Positions 17,615-27,268 of a DNA stretch of 61,812 bases are shown in pieces. The notes under the pieces are model-generated. The model was not told the DNA's origin, made no database searches, and worked only from the letters and a program-made list of their open reading frames with translations. Where the stretch lies: assembly GCF_965644225.1 (NCBI RefSeq), contig NZ_CBFFRJ010000012.1, positions 1 to 61,812 of the forward strand, given 5' to 3'. Source of the stretch: CBFFRJ01 sp965644225 (GTDB lineage Bacteria; Pseudomonadota; Gammaproteobacteria; Enterobacterales; Enterobacteriaceae). The translations under genes and the position numbers were made by a program. Position 1 is the first letter of the stretch; each line of letters opens with the position of its first letter.

Positions 17615-17764
17615 GCCCGTAATATCGATTTATATTCGGTTTATGAGGATAACCGTGCATCGCTGAAGGTTTTTGCTCACACTATCGCCAGGGATTGTTA
17701 TTCCCTCGTCTGCTAACAAGATTATCTTCCCCTGCTCAGAACACCGCCGGCGAATGGCAGGCAA

Positions 17765-17795
17765 TAAAAAACCGGGAACTTATCCCGGTTTTTAT
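17765..17795 (-). terminator. galU terminator
   Basis: ACCGGGA and TCCCGGT pair around ACTTA, with an A tract on the galU-distal side that gives a U tract in the minus-strand transcript. T residues on the other side could also make it work for plus-strand transcripts. Confidence 0.85.
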
Positions 17796-17812
17796 TGTAT
17801 CGCTAATGCAAC

Positions 17813-18724
17813 TTAGCCTTTAGTCAGGCCAAGTTGACCTTGCAGCCAGCTTTTGAATTCTTCACCCAGGGTGTTGTGACGAATACCGTATTCGACAAAT
17901 GCCTGCATATATCCGAGTTTATTACCGCAGTCATGGCTTTTGCCTTTCATATGATAGGCCTCAACCGTTTCTTTCTCGATAAGCATATCAATAGCATCAG
18001 TCAGCTGAATTTCATCACCGGCTCCCGGAGGGGTTTTCGCCAGCAGCGGCCAAATGTTTTCACTCAGCACATAGCGACCAACCACGGCAAGATTTGACGG
18101 GGCAACATCCGCTTTCGGCTTCTCAACAACCCCCACCATCGGCACGCTGTCCCCGGCGTTCAGTTGTGCGCCTTTGCAGTCAACAACACCGTATGCCGTG
18201 ACATCAGCAACAGGCTCAACCATGATCTGGCTGGCGCCGGTTTCGTCGAAACGCTTAATCATCTCAGCAAGGTTATCCTGAGAGAGGTCAGATTCGAACT
18301 CATCAAGGATAACGTCAGGCAGAATCACCGCAACAGGTTCATTCCCTACCACCGGATGTGCGCACAGCACGGCATGGCCCAGACCTTTTGCCAGACCCTG
18401 GCGCACCTGCATAATGGTGACATGCGGTGGACAGATAGACTGCACTTCTTCCAGCAACTGACGCTTAACACGTTTTTCCAGCATCGCTTCAAGTTCAAAA
18501 CTGGTATCGAAGTGGTTCTCGATAGAGTTTTTAGATGAGTGGGTAACCAGAACAATTTCGGTAATGCCCGCAGCAATACACTCATTCACGACATACTGAA
18601 TTAATGGCTTATCAACCAGCGGCAGCATCTCTTTAGGAATGGCCTTTGTTGCCGGCAGCATCCTGGTTCCCAATCCCGCAACGGGGATAACTGCTTTTGT
18701 TACTTTTGAATTTAAGGCAGCCAT
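17813..18724 (-). CDS. galU: UTP-glucose-1-phosphate uridylyltransferase
   Basis: GalU makes UDP-glucose from UTP and glucose-1-phosphate, for LPS core, trehalose and galactose metabolism. The 303-residue protein shows the nucleotidyltransferase signature AGLGTRMLPATKAIPKEMLP near the N-terminus, the sugar-binding region VVEKPKADVAPSNLAVVGRY, and KSHDCGNKLGYMQA near the C-terminus. It is one residue longer than E. coli GalU at the C-terminal end. It is a single gene with its own terminator. Confidence 0.97.
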   Translation of the reverse strand: MAALNSKVTKAVIPVAGLGTRMLPATKAIPKEMLPLVDKPLIQYVVNECIAAGITEIVLVTHSSKNSIENHFDTSFELEAMLEKRVKRQLLEEVQSICPPHVTIMQVRQGLAKGLGHAVLCAHPVVGNEPVAVILPDVILDEFESDLSQDNLAEMIKRFDETGASQIMVEPVADVTAYGVVDCKGAQLNAGDSVPMVGVVEKPKADVAPSNLAVVGRYVLSENIWPLLAKTPPGAGDEIQLTDAIDMLIEKETVEAYHMKGKSHDCGNKLGYMQAFVEYGIRHNTLGEEFKSWLQGQLGLTKG

Positions 18725-18922
18725 TGAAAATCTCCTGGTCTGTTCACGCGTTGAGCATGCTCATGAATTTACACGCGACTGATTATATCAGTACCACCGC
18801 GACACACTGGTCTGAAAAGGGTGCGGCAATGTTTAATTAGGACTAATACGCAAAACTGTGGCGATAGTACCACTCGGAGAAACGCCCTGGTAAAGCTATC
18901 TGTTAAAATATGTAGCGATTGC

Positions 18923-19936
18923 TCATTCCGCAGACAACATTAAACGCAAACGCCCACCAGCCCCCCACACCTGACATTGCCAGGCGTCACAGCGCTGACT
19001 CAATTGATTAAGATAAGTATTGCCTAATGTCCCCAGCGGGACTCCATTACTGATCTGAATCTGGTGTTCACCCGTATTTAATGTGGCATTAAGCCCTGCC
19101 GAAACTAAAATAAGATTTTTTAATTCGCTATGATAATAACCAACCAGCAGAGGAAACTGCCCGGGCAAATTAGCCTGGCGCAGCAACTGATTAACTTGTT
19201 TAAGCAAACTCCCCATTTCTGGTAGCCTTTGATGCTGATGTGATAACTGCTCCTGTAACAAGCCATTGAACAGTGCACGGAGTAATAACGCAGCCAGCAC
19301 GCCGTTATTTCCGGCTCGGGTCACATCAAGGCAATAAAACGCGAGGTCATTAGAGGAGATGGGTGCAATATCAAGAACCAGGCCTGGTTTATCAGCGGAA
19401 ACAAGTTGGCGATAATTTACCCGACAGCCTGACATCTGTTGTTGCACAGGCGGTTGCAGCTCCTGCAAGAGTTTTGCCGCAAGCTGTGGATTTTCAACTA
19501 ATGCGTCCCAGTCGTGAAATAATCTTTCTTCTTCTTCTACCCGTGAATTAAACATGTTCGGGTAGATGCAGGCGAACACGGTTTCTTTAAGGCGATTAAA
19601 GTCTTTTACCGGCTTAAGCAGCACATCCTGAACCCCCAGACGCAGCGCTTTGGCGATATCAGCTATATTATCAGTAGCCGAAATCACCAGAATGGGCAGT
19701 TGCAGCCCCTGATTGCGCATCTGTTCAACCAGCTGCAGACCGTTCATGCGTGGCATAGCGATATCGCAGATCATTAAATCCGGGGAGGCGGACTCCAGTT
19801 TTTCCAGCGCAACAATACCGTCCTCTGCCAGTACAGTTTCTGCGCCCAAAGAGGAAAACCAGGAATCCAGCAGGGAACGGAAGACGGGCTCGTCTTCAAC
19901 GATCATTATCTGTTTTCCTGCTAACGGCTGTGTCAT
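18923..19936 (-). CDS. rssB: RssB, sigma-S proteolysis adaptor
   Basis: RssB (SprE, Hnr) is a response regulator that delivers sigma-S (RpoS) to ClpXP. The 337-residue protein starts at MTQPLAGKQIMIVEDEP, preceded by GGGGAGAAAG; an upstream in-frame start is rejected because it lacks homology. The receiver domain (about 1-120) has Asp58 as phospho-acceptor in LMICDIAMPRMNG. The C-terminal PP2C-like domain (about 150-337), catalytically inactive in this family, is full length. It lies 93 bp downstream of the truncated rssA in the same orientation, so both may share a promoter. Confidence 0.96.
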   Translation of the reverse strand: MTQPLAGKQIMIVEDEPVFRSLLDSWFSSLGAETVLAEDGIVALEKLESASPDLMICDIAMPRMNGLQLVEQMRNQGLQLPILVISATDNIADIAKALRLGVQDVLLKPVKDFNRLKETVFACIYPNMFNSRVEEEERLFHDWDALVENPQLAAKLLQELQPPVQQQMSGCRVNYRQLVSADKPGLVLDIAPISSNDLAFYCLDVTRAGNNGVLAALLLRALFNGLLQEQLSHQHQRLPEMGSLLKQVNQLLRQANLPGQFPLLVGYYHSELKNLILVSAGLNATLNTGEHQIQISNGVPLGTLGNTYLNQLSQRCDAWQCQVWGAGGRLRLMLSAE

Positions 19937-20029
19937 TCTTTCTCCCCTGCCCGACGATAGATAAATAGTGGCATGTTCTATCAATAATCGCCTGTCAAAT
20001 TTCGCTTAAGTACCATAATAAAAAGGGAC

Positions 20030-20503
20030 TCATATCGTTGCCCTTACCAGCGGTAATAGCTCATCAATTTTTTTCTCGACGGCTAACTGACCAGCGCTGA
20101 TGGCCGCTTCTGCACGATGAAAGTCGAGGGTAGAAATTTGTGGGCACAGTGGTTGTAGCAGAATATCGGGTGGGTCGCCCGCCATACGGTTACGCTTAAG
20201 ACGATTCTCAAGTACCTGAATAGAGGTGGTCATAATTTCCATAGCGCCACGCAGCAAGCCACCGCGTCGCCATGACACATCCATCAGCTTGAGCACGTCC
20301 CAGTAACTAAAAGAACGCACCCAGGTTTCCAGCTCAGGCAGTTTGCCGCAGGCGAAAGCCGCACCTACCAGTGAGCCGATTGAACATCCTGCCACCACAT
20401 CTATGTGTATGCCTGCACGCTGCAACGCATTAATCACACCAATATGCGACCATCCTCTGGCAGAGCCAGACCCCAAAGCCAACCCTATTTTTACGCTTCT
20501 CAT
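20030..20503 (-). CDS. rssA: RssA, patatin-like protein with a large internal deletion
   Basis: RssA is a patatin-family serine hydrolase-like protein of about 301 residues in E. coli. Here the frame encodes only 157 residues. Residues 1-86 align with the E. coli N-terminus and keep the oxyanion motif GSGSARG (11-17) and the nucleophile motif GCSIG with Ser41. The chain then jumps from GGLLRG directly to EIMTTSIQVLENRLKRNRM, the last roughly 70 residues. About 144 residues are missing in frame, including the region with the catalytic Asp (DGA motif), so hydrolase activity should be lost. The deletion leaves rssB intact. The start at 20503 matches E. coli; a longer N-terminal extension is unsupported. 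Confidence 0.88.
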   Translation of the reverse strand: MRSVKIGLALGSGSARGWSHIGVINALQRAGIHIDVVAGCSIGSLVGAAFACGKLPELETWVRSFSYWDVLKLMDVSWRRGGLLRGAMEIMTTSIQVLENRLKRNRMAGDPPDILLQPLCPQISTLDFHRAEAAISAGQLAVEKKIDELLPLVRATI

Positions 20504-20614
20504 TACCTGGATTTCTGTCCCCCGGAACGACTGGCATAGCCACAACGCCATAGCTCAGTTAACATATCGCTACCCAGGCTTATGATGCCGTTTTATTTGT
20601 TCAGGAAGTCGATT

Positions 20615-21073
20615 GTGTCTCAACTCTGTCCCTGCGGTAGCGCAGTGGAGTATAGCTTATGTTGTCAGCCTTATCTGTCCGGTACGCAGGTAGCGCCAGA
20701 TCCATCACATCTTATGCGCTCTCGCTACACCGCCTTTGTGCTAAAGCAGGCTGAATATCTGATTAATACCTGGCATCCTGATTGCCAGGCGGCGACTTTC
20801 CGCGAAGATATTGAAACAGGTTTTGCGCATACGCAATGGCAGGGCCTGACCCTGTTTGAGACAGCCGACGGCGCAAGCGAGAACGAAGGTTACGTAAGCT
20901 TTGTTGCCCGTTTCACTGAGCAAGGAAAATCGGGTGCCATTATCGAACGCTCGCGATTCTTAAAAGAGAGCGGGCGGTGGTACTATATTGACGGCAAGCG
21001 CCCTGCCTTGGGCCGAAATGATCCCTGCCCCTGCGGTTCGGACAAGAAATTTAAGAAGTGCTGCGGGCAATAA
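20615..21073 (+). CDS. ychJ: YchJ, SEC-C motif protein
   Basis: The 152-residue protein is the UPF0225 member YchJ. It has SEC-C zinc-binding motifs at both ends: LCPCGSAVEYSLCC near the start and DPCPCGSDKKFKKCCG at the C-terminus. The middle is an NTF2-like domain with MRSRYTAFV and FVSFVARF. Function is unknown. I chose GTG 20615 because AGGAAG lies upstream and the length equals E. coli YchJ; the earlier in-frame ATG adds 11 non-conserved residues. It is divergent from rssA. Confidence 0.92.
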   Translation: MSQLCPCGSAVEYSLCCQPYLSGTQVAPDPSHLMRSRYTAFVLKQAEYLINTWHPDCQAATFREDIETGFAHTQWQGLTLFETADGASENEGYVSFVARFTEQGKSGAIIERSRFLKESGRWYYIDGKRPALGRNDPCPCGSDKKFKKCCGQ

Positions 21074-21121
21074 GCCCAGCAACACCCCATAGCAAACACC
21101 ATCAACAGGATTTACCCGGCA

Positions 21122-21964
21122 ATGCATTTATTACAACGTAAAATTCTGCGCACCATTTGCCCTGACCAGAAAGGTCTTATCGCGCGTATTACCAATATTT
21201 GTTACAAACACGAACTCAACATTGTACAAAACAATGAGTTTGTCGATCATCGTACCGGCCGCTTCTTTATGCGTACCGAACTGGAAGGCATTTTTAACGA
21301 TGCGACATTGCTGGCCGACCTCGACAGCGCGTTGCCGGAAGGCTCCGTGCGCGAACTGAACCCGGCGGGTCAGCGTCGCGTGGTCATTCTGGTCACCAAA
21401 GAGGCGCATTGCCTGGGCGACTTGTTAATGAAAGCCAATTACGGTGGGCTGGATGTCGACATTGCGGCAGTCATTGGCAACCATGAAACACTGCGTACGC
21501 TGGTTGAACGTTTTGATATTCCGTTCGAACTGGTAAGCCATGAAGGCCTTACCCGGGAAGAGCACGACGAGCGGATGGCGCAGGCGATTGAAGCCCACCA
21601 GCCGGACTATGTGGTACTGGCGAAATATATGCGTGTGCTGACGCCGGACTTTGTCTCCCGCTTCCCGAATAAAATTATCAATATTCATCACTCATTCCTG
21701 CCAGCGTTTATTGGCGCTCGCCCATACCACCAGGCTTATGAACGCGGCGTGAAGATCATCGGTGCTACCGCTCACTATGTGAATGACAATCTCGATGAAG
21801 GTCCGATCATCATGCAGGACGTGATCCACGTCGACCACACCTACACCGCGGAAGATATGATGCGCGCAGGTCGTGATGTTGAGAAGAATGTATTGAGCCG
21901 TGCCCTGTACCAGGTACTGGCGCAGCGCGTATTCGTTTACGGTAACAGAACGATTATTCTTTAA
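21122..21964 (+). CDS. purU: Formyltetrahydrofolate deformylase
   Basis: PurU hydrolyses 10-formyltetrahydrofolate to formate and tetrahydrofolate, feeding formate to PurT and balancing one-carbon pools. The 280-residue protein has an N-terminal ACT domain (about 7-80, CPDQKGLIARITNICYKHEL) that senses methionine and glycine in the family. The formyltransferase-like domain (about 85-280) contains NIHHSFLPAF and the catalytic Asp in NDNLDEGPII. The length equals the E. coli enzyme. It lies 48 bp downstream of ychJ and just upstream of the tRNA-Tyr locus. Confidence 0.97.
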   Translation: MHLLQRKILRTICPDQKGLIARITNICYKHELNIVQNNEFVDHRTGRFFMRTELEGIFNDATLLADLDSALPEGSVRELNPAGQRRVVILVTKEAHCLGDLLMKANYGGLDVDIAAVIGNHETLRTLVERFDIPFELVSHEGLTREEHDERMAQAIEAHQPDYVVLAKYMRVLTPDFVSRFPNKIINIHHSFLPAFIGARPYHQAYERGVKIIGATAHYVNDNLDEGPIIMQDVIHVDHTYTAEDMMRAGRDVEKNVLSRALYQVLAQRVFVYGNRTIIL

Positions 21965-22045
21965 TCGCTAATGAAATGAATTGATTAGGTTTAATGCGTT
22001 ACGGCTGAAAAGTACGCAAACGGTTCATTTCTGTAAAACGAATAC

Positions 22046-22073
22046 TTTACAGCGGCGTGTCATTTGATATGAT
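22046..22073 (+). promoter_or_regulatory. tyrT stable-RNA promoter
   Basis: TTTACA (-35, 22046-22051) and TATGAT (-10, 22068-22073) are separated by 16 bp and followed by the GC-rich discriminator GCGCCCCGC. This is the arrangement of the E. coli tyrT promoter, which is under stringent control and Fis activation. Confidence 0.85.
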
Positions 22074-22126
22074 GCGCCCCGCTCCCCACTGCGGAAGCAG
22101 GCCAGTAGCGTTATGCATTACCCCGT

Positions 22127-22211
<85 letters not shown>

Positions 22212-22283
22212 TTATTCACCACTGCAATGTGGTAACTCCGGTGATATTTGCAAAGTTTGCACTCATCGGGGAAGGGTAAGAAC

Positions 22284-22367
22284 CTTCGACTAAGGTTCGA
22301 CTCGAGCGAAAGCGAGAGAACGTTGCTGCAGGCAACGGCCCGAAGGGTGAGGAGCGAAGCGACGAAT
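22284..22367 (+). repeat. rtT-type repeat, spacer copy
   Basis: This 84-bp element lies in the spacer between the two tRNA-Tyr genes. It begins CTTCGACTAAGGTTCGA and ends GAGCGAAGCGACGAAT. It is closely similar, with no length change, to 22573-22656 after the second tRNA, and is followed by a decayed copy of the tRNA 3' end (CCTTCCCCATCACCA). The arrangement matches the rtT repeats of the E. coli tyrT locus. Confidence 0.8.
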
Positions 22368-22414
22368 AATCCTTCCCCATCACCATCCTGCTTTATACAA
22401 TTTGAATTACCCCT

Positions 22415-22487
<73 letters not shown>

Positions 22488-22499
<12 letters not shown>

Positions 22500-22732
22500 T
22501 CTCTTCTTGTTACACCCCACTCAATTACACCTTATAAGCTATATGTTCTTCCGTCAGGGGGAGGATGAGAAGCTTCGACTAAGGTTCGATTCGAGCGAAT
22601 GCGAGAAAGCGTTGCCGCAGGCAACGACCCGAAGAGTGAGGAGCGCAGCGACGAATGTTCCGTCCCCCACCACCATCTCTTCTTGTCACACCCCACTCAA
22701 TTACACCTTATAAGCTATATGTTCTTCCGTCA
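22488..22732 (+). repeat. tandem rtT repeats downstream of tRNA-Tyr
   Basis: A segment of about 69 bp at 22488-22556, starting in the tRNA 3' end (CCCCCACCACCAT), recurs at 22664-22732 with one visible difference, giving a period of 176 bp. Between them lies the 84-bp element 22573-22656. This is one full unit and one partial unit of the rtT repeat known from E. coli tyrT (about 178-bp period there), which yields the stable rtT (rttR) RNA linked to the stringent response. A 68-codon frame across it is not convincingly coding. Confidence 0.8.
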
Positions 22733-22780
22733 TCACCCTCTTTAAGCCTTATCGTTATCCGCTGTTACTAAAATCCAGGC

Positions 22781-22812
22781 AAAAAAAACCGCCCGTGACT
22801 GCCAGGCGGTTT
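22781..22812 (-). terminator. pntAB terminator
   Basis: AACCGCC (22787-22793) and GGCGGTT (22805-22811) form a stem. The A8 run on its left gives a U tract on the minus strand, 18 bases beyond the pntB stop. Confidence 0.85.
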
Positions 22813-22829
22813 GTTAAGACGTTAAGCGA

Positions 22830-24218
22830 TTACAGCGCTTTCAGGATCGCATCCACAGTAGCTTTGGCATCGCCAAACAGCATCTGCGTGTTCTCTTTAA
22901 AGAACAGCGGGTTCTGTACGCCAGCGTAGCCGGTGTTCATGGAGCGCTTAAACACAATCACATTCTGCGCTTTCCATACTTCCAGCACCGGCATGCCCGC
23001 GATAGGGCTGTTCGGATCATCCTGCGCTGCCGGGTTAACGGTATCGTTGGCACCAATAACCAGTACGGTGTCAGTGTCGGAGAAATCATCATTGATCTCA
23101 TCCATTTCCAGTACGATATCGTACGGCACATTCGCTTCCGCCAGCAGTACGTTCATATGGCCTGGCAGACGTCCCGCAACCGGGTGAATACCAAAGCGCA
23201 CTTTAATACCACGCGCACGAAGCTTTTCGGTGATTTCAGCCACCGGATACTGAGCCTGAGCAACAGCCATACCATAGCCGGGGGTGATGATGACAGAGTG
23301 CGAGTTTTTCAGCAGATCCGCCGTATCTTCCGCATTGATTTCACGGTGCTCACCGACTTCTTCTGACGCCCCCGTAGAGGAACCATCGGTACCAAAGCCA
23401 CCGGCGATAACGCTGAAGAATGAACGGTTCATTGCCTTACACATAATGTAAGACAGAATCGCCCCTGAAGAACCCACCAGCGCACCGGTCACAATCAGCA
23501 AATCGTTGCCCAACATAAAGCCTGCCGCCGCTGCCGCCCAACCGGAGTAGGAGTTCAGCATAGAGACCACAACAGGCATATCTGCACCGCCGATGGACGC
23601 CACCAGATGCCAGCCAAACACCAGCGCAATCGCGGTCATCACCAGCAGCGCCAGAACCTGAGTAGCAACGCTGTCAGTGCGAACGAATACAACCAGCAGC
23701 AGGAAGGAGACCACCAGGGCGGCAAGGTTCAGCTTGTGGCGATGCGGCAGCATCAGCGGCTTTGAAGACAGTTTGCCGCACAACTTACCAAAGGCCACGA
23801 CAGAACCCGTGAAGGTCACCGCGCCAATAAAGATACCGAGGAATACTTCCGTCAGATGAATGTTGACCAGAATCTGTTCCAGGCCCGCTTCGTGGTAGAT
23901 GTAGCTATTAAAGCCCACCAGCACCGCAGCCAGACCCACAAAGCTGTGCAGTACCGCAACCAGCTCCGGCATACCGGTCATTTCAACTTTCCGCGCCAGA
24001 CGGATACCGATCGCGCCACCAATGATCATCGCCACCAGGATCCATGCCACGTTACCAGTGTCAGGCCCAAAAATAGTGGCAATCAGCGCAATCGCCATCC
24101 CGGCGATGCCGAAACGGTTACCCTGCTGAGAGGTTTCGTGCTTCGATAGCCCCGCCAGGCTGAAAATAAACAGGATCGCGGCAACAATGTATGCAGCAGT
24201 TACTAATCCTCCAGACAT
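22830..24218 (-). CDS. pntB: NAD(P) transhydrogenase subunit beta
   Basis: PntB, with PntA, uses the proton gradient to reduce NADP+ with NADH at the inner membrane, a main NADPH source. The 462-residue subunit has an N-terminal membrane domain of many helices (about 1-260) and a C-terminal NADP-binding domain III (about 285-462). The latter contains VIITPGYGMAVAQAQYPV and VLVIGANDTVNPAA. The length equals the E. coli subunit. It follows pntA by 10 bases in one operon. Confidence 0.97.
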   Translation of the reverse strand: MSGGLVTAAYIVAAILFIFSLAGLSKHETSQQGNRFGIAGMAIALIATIFGPDTGNVAWILVAMIIGGAIGIRLARKVEMTGMPELVAVLHSFVGLAAVLVGFNSYIYHEAGLEQILVNIHLTEVFLGIFIGAVTFTGSVVAFGKLCGKLSSKPLMLPHRHKLNLAALVVSFLLLVVFVRTDSVATQVLALLVMTAIALVFGWHLVASIGGADMPVVVSMLNSYSGWAAAAAGFMLGNDLLIVTGALVGSSGAILSYIMCKAMNRSFFSVIAGGFGTDGSSTGASEEVGEHREINAEDTADLLKNSHSVIITPGYGMAVAQAQYPVAEITEKLRARGIKVRFGIHPVAGRLPGHMNVLLAEANVPYDIVLEMDEINDDFSDTDTVLVIGANDTVNPAAQDDPNSPIAGMPVLEVWKAQNVIVFKRSMNTGYAGVQNPLFFKENTQMLFGDAKATVDAILKAL

Positions 24219-24228
24219 TTGCTACCCC

Positions 24229-25758
24229 TTAGTTCTTCCGGAACATTTTCAGCATGCGCTGAGTGACGGTGAAACCACCAAAAATATTAATGCTGGCGAT
24301 CAGTACAGCGATAAAGCTCAGGAAGCTAACCCAGCCGCCATGACCAATCTGTAAAAGCGCCCCAACCACAATAATGCCGGAGATGGCGTTCGTTACCGAC
24401 ATCAGCGGCGTATGCAGCGCATGCGATACGTTCCACACCACGTAGTAACCCACCACACAGGCCAGGGCGAACACGGTGAAGTGGCCAAGGAACTCCTTCG
24501 GCGCAACGTCAGCAAGCCAGCCAAACAGCACGACAACCAGTGCCATAATGCCGTATTTGATCCATGGCGATGCCGGTTTTGCTTCAACTTTTGCCGCAGG
24601 GGCGGCTTTTGCTGCAGCCTGAGGCTGGGCGGATACCTGAATCGGCGGAGCCGGCCAGGTCACTTCACCGTCACGAATGACGGTCACGCCGCGCACCACT
24701 ACATCCTCGAAATCGACCGCCACATTGCCATCTTTCTCTTTGCAGAGCAGCTTAAGCAGGTTGACCAGGTTGGTGCCGTAGAGCTGGGAAGATTGCGCAG
24801 ACAGGCGGCCCGGCAAGTCGGTGTAACCAATAATTTTGACGCCATTGGCTGTTGTAACGACTTCATTAGAGACGGTGTATTCACAGTTGCCGCCGTTTTG
24901 CGCCGCCAGATCCACCACCACACTGCCAGACTTCATGGAGTCGACCATTTCACGGGTAATTAGCTTCGGAGCAGGTTTGCCCGGAATCAGTGCCGTGGTG
25001 ACGATAATATCGACATCTTTCGCCTGAGCGGCGAAGAGTTCCATTTCTGCTTTAATGAAGGCTTCAGACATTACCTTCGCGTAGCCGTCGCCGCTACCCG
25101 CTTCTTCTTTGAAATCCAGCTCAAGGAACTCAGCGCCCATACTCTGGACCTGTTCCTTCACTTCTGGTCGGGTATCGAATGCGCGAACAATCGCCCCAAG
25201 GCTGTTAGCCGCGCCAATCGCCGCCAGACCCGCCACACCCGCACCGATCACCATGACTTTCGCTGGCGGCACTTTGCCTGCCGCCGTGATTTGCCCGGTA
25301 AAGAAACGACCAAACTGGTGCGCCGCTTCAACGATAGCGCGATAGCCCGCAATGTTAGCCATCGAGCTTAATGCATCCAGCGACTGAGCGCGTGAAATAC
25401 GCGGCACGGAGTCCATCGCCATCACGGTAACATTACGTGCGGCCAGTTTTTCCATCAGCTCGCTGTTTTGCGCAGGCCAGATAAAACTCACCAGGGTTGT
25501 ACCAGGGTTAAGCAACGCGATTTCATCATCGCCAGGAGCATTCACCTTGAGAATAATATCTGACTGCCAGACATCATTGCCGTCCACAACGGAGGCGCCA
25601 GCCTCGGTAAAGGCATGATCGTCGAAACTTGCCAGCTTGCCAGCGCCGCTTTCAATCGCGACGGTGAAACCCAATTTAAGCAGTTGCTCGACCGTTTTCG
25701 GCGTCGCCGCAACGCGGGTTTCATTGGCCAACCGTTCTTTTGGTACACCAATACGCAT
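24229..25758 (-). CDS. pntA: NAD(P) transhydrogenase subunit alpha
   Basis: PntA holds the NAD(H)-binding domain I and part of the proton channel. The 509-residue protein starts at MRIGVPKERLANETRVA, preceded by GAAGGGAAAAC. The alanine dehydrogenase/transhydrogenase domain includes the dinucleotide fold VMVIGAGVAGLAAIGAANSL (about residues 165-190). C-terminal membrane helices lie at about 410-500. A short Ala/Pro-rich linker precedes the membrane part. An in-frame ATG 5 codons upstream is within the ribosome binding region and is rejected. Confidence 0.97.
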   Translation of the reverse strand: MRIGVPKERLANETRVAATPKTVEQLLKLGFTVAIESGAGKLASFDDHAFTEAGASVVDGNDVWQSDIILKVNAPGDDEIALLNPGTTLVSFIWPAQNSELMEKLAARNVTVMAMDSVPRISRAQSLDALSSMANIAGYRAIVEAAHQFGRFFTGQITAAGKVPPAKVMVIGAGVAGLAAIGAANSLGAIVRAFDTRPEVKEQVQSMGAEFLELDFKEEAGSGDGYAKVMSEAFIKAEMELFAAQAKDVDIIVTTALIPGKPAPKLITREMVDSMKSGSVVVDLAAQNGGNCEYTVSNEVVTTANGVKIIGYTDLPGRLSAQSSQLYGTNLVNLLKLLCKEKDGNVAVDFEDVVVRGVTVIRDGEVTWPAPPIQVSAQPQAAAKAAPAAKVEAKPASPWIKYGIMALVVVLFGWLADVAPKEFLGHFTVFALACVVGYYVVWNVSHALHTPLMSVTNAISGIIVVGALLQIGHGGWVSFLSFIAVLIASINIFGGFTVTQRMLKMFRKN

Positions 25759-26282
25759 AGTTTTCCCTTCCATCGATTTTAGATGATGGTTTGTCAGTGA
25801 TGACCGGGCAGCACAATCACAAATACATCTGCGAAGAGGTGCATCCCGGAAAATAAAACAGTAACAAACTTTCTATAACCTACTGAAAATCACGCTTGTG
25901 ATCTAGCACCAGAAAACAGAAATTCCTTTTTTATCTGTGAAAACCGGGTAACAGCACAAGCTGGCATGGTTATTTCCCTTTAATTCGTCACAACAGGCCG
26001 ATATTCCGCTCATGTGGCGGGGCAAAACACGATTTATCTCCATCAATAAACAGGCAATTAACAAAGTATTAACCTAAAAAATGCGTATGCTTTATCGCTT
26101 TTGATGGTCAAGCGGGTGTTTTTTCAACATATCACTAAAGGTTATCGAAAAACGTCTTCCGGGTAGCACGCGCAGTGAAAAATGACGCAGACAGTAGTGA
26201 TATTTAAATGCAATAATCTCCAACGTTTTTTAGACAACTACCACACCAGTAACTGGTTTGCGCAAGGCGAAGGATTATTTTT
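25759..26282. other. pntA-ydgH divergent intergenic region
   Basis: This 524-bp AT-rich stretch should contain the promoters of both divergent transcription units. No tRNA, small gene or clear regulator site was found in it. Confidence 0.5.
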
Positions 26283-27227
26283 ATGAAGCATAAGTTCACC
26301 CTCCTGGCGTCAGCATTTCTGTCCGTAACGGCCCTGTCGGCAAATGCAGCGACAGAGTTAACGCCGGAGCAAGCAGCAGCGTTAAAACCCTATGACCGTG
26401 TTGTAATTAATGGTCGCTATAACTCGATTGGCGATGCCGTCAACGCTGTTTCCAACCGTGCAGATAAAGAAGGCGCGGCCTCATTCTATGTTGTGGACAT
26501 GTCAGACTTCGGCAACAGCGGCAACCAGCGTGTCAGCGCCGATTTGTACAAGGCCGATGCGCCGAAAGCCGATACCGTCAAACTCCGCGTGATGAATGGC
26601 GTGACCGAATTACCTAAAGATCAAGCCATTGCACTGGAACCTTTTGACACGGTAAGCGTGCAGGGTTTTTATCGTACCCAGCCTGAAGTCAACGATGCCA
26701 TCAGCAAAGCGGCAAAAGCCAAAGGCGCGGCGTCGTTCTATATCGTGCGTCAGGTTGACGCCAACCAGGGCGGCAACCAGATGATTACCGCCTACGTGTA
26801 TAAAGCCGATGCGAAAAAACGCGTACTGCAAAGCCCGGATGCGATTCCTCGTGACTCTGAAGCCGGACGCGCAGCACTGGCGAAAGGTGGCGAAGAAGCC
26901 AAAAACGTCGAAATCCCAGGCGTTGCCACCAGCGCGGCTCCGAGCTATGAAGTGGGACGTTTCTTTGAAACGCAAAGTTCAAAAGCTGGCCGTTACACGG
27001 TAAATCTGCCTGATGGCACCAAAATCGAAGAGGTGAATAAGGTCACTGCTGCGCAAATGGTGCCGTTTGACAGCATCAAGTTCACCGGTAACTACGGCAA
27101 CATGACGGAAATCTCCTATCAGGTTGCCAAGCGTGCGGCGAAGAAAGGTGCGAAGTACTACCATATTACCCGCCAGTGGCAGGAAAACGGCAGTAACATC
27201 ACCATCAGCGCGGACCTCTACAAGTAA
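26283..27227 (+). CDS. ydgH: YdgH, triple-DUF1471 periplasmic protein
   Basis: The 314-residue precursor begins with a Sec signal peptide cleaved after SANA (residue 22). Three DUF1471 (YhcN/BhsA) domains follow, starting at about residues 35, 115 and 245. Each carries a GAASFY- or GAKYYH-like strand and ends in an (S)ADLYK-like or AYVYK motif. YdgH (DgcH/SssB in some literature) is a periplasmic protein without a firm role. Length is as in E. coli. Confidence 0.94.
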   Translation: MKHKFTLLASAFLSVTALSANAATELTPEQAAALKPYDRVVINGRYNSIGDAVNAVSNRADKEGAASFYVVDMSDFGNSGNQRVSADLYKADAPKADTVKLRVMNGVTELPKDQAIALEPFDTVSVQGFYRTQPEVNDAISKAAKAKGAASFYIVRQVDANQGGNQMITAYVYKADAKKRVLQSPDAIPRDSEAGRAALAKGGEEAKNVEIPGVATSAAPSYEVGRFFETQSSKAGRYTVNLPDGTKIEEVNKVTAAQMVPFDSIKFTGNYGNMTEISYQVAKRAAKKGAKYYHITRQWQENGSNITISADLYK

Positions 27228-27238
27228 TTCTCGCGTTT

Positions 27239-27268
27239 AAAGGCGGCATCAGTCGCCTTTTTTTCATT
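27239..27268 (+). terminator. ydgH terminator
   Basis: AAAGGCG and CGCCTTT flank a short loop and are followed by a T7 run, 11 bases after the ydgH stop. Confidence 0.85.
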
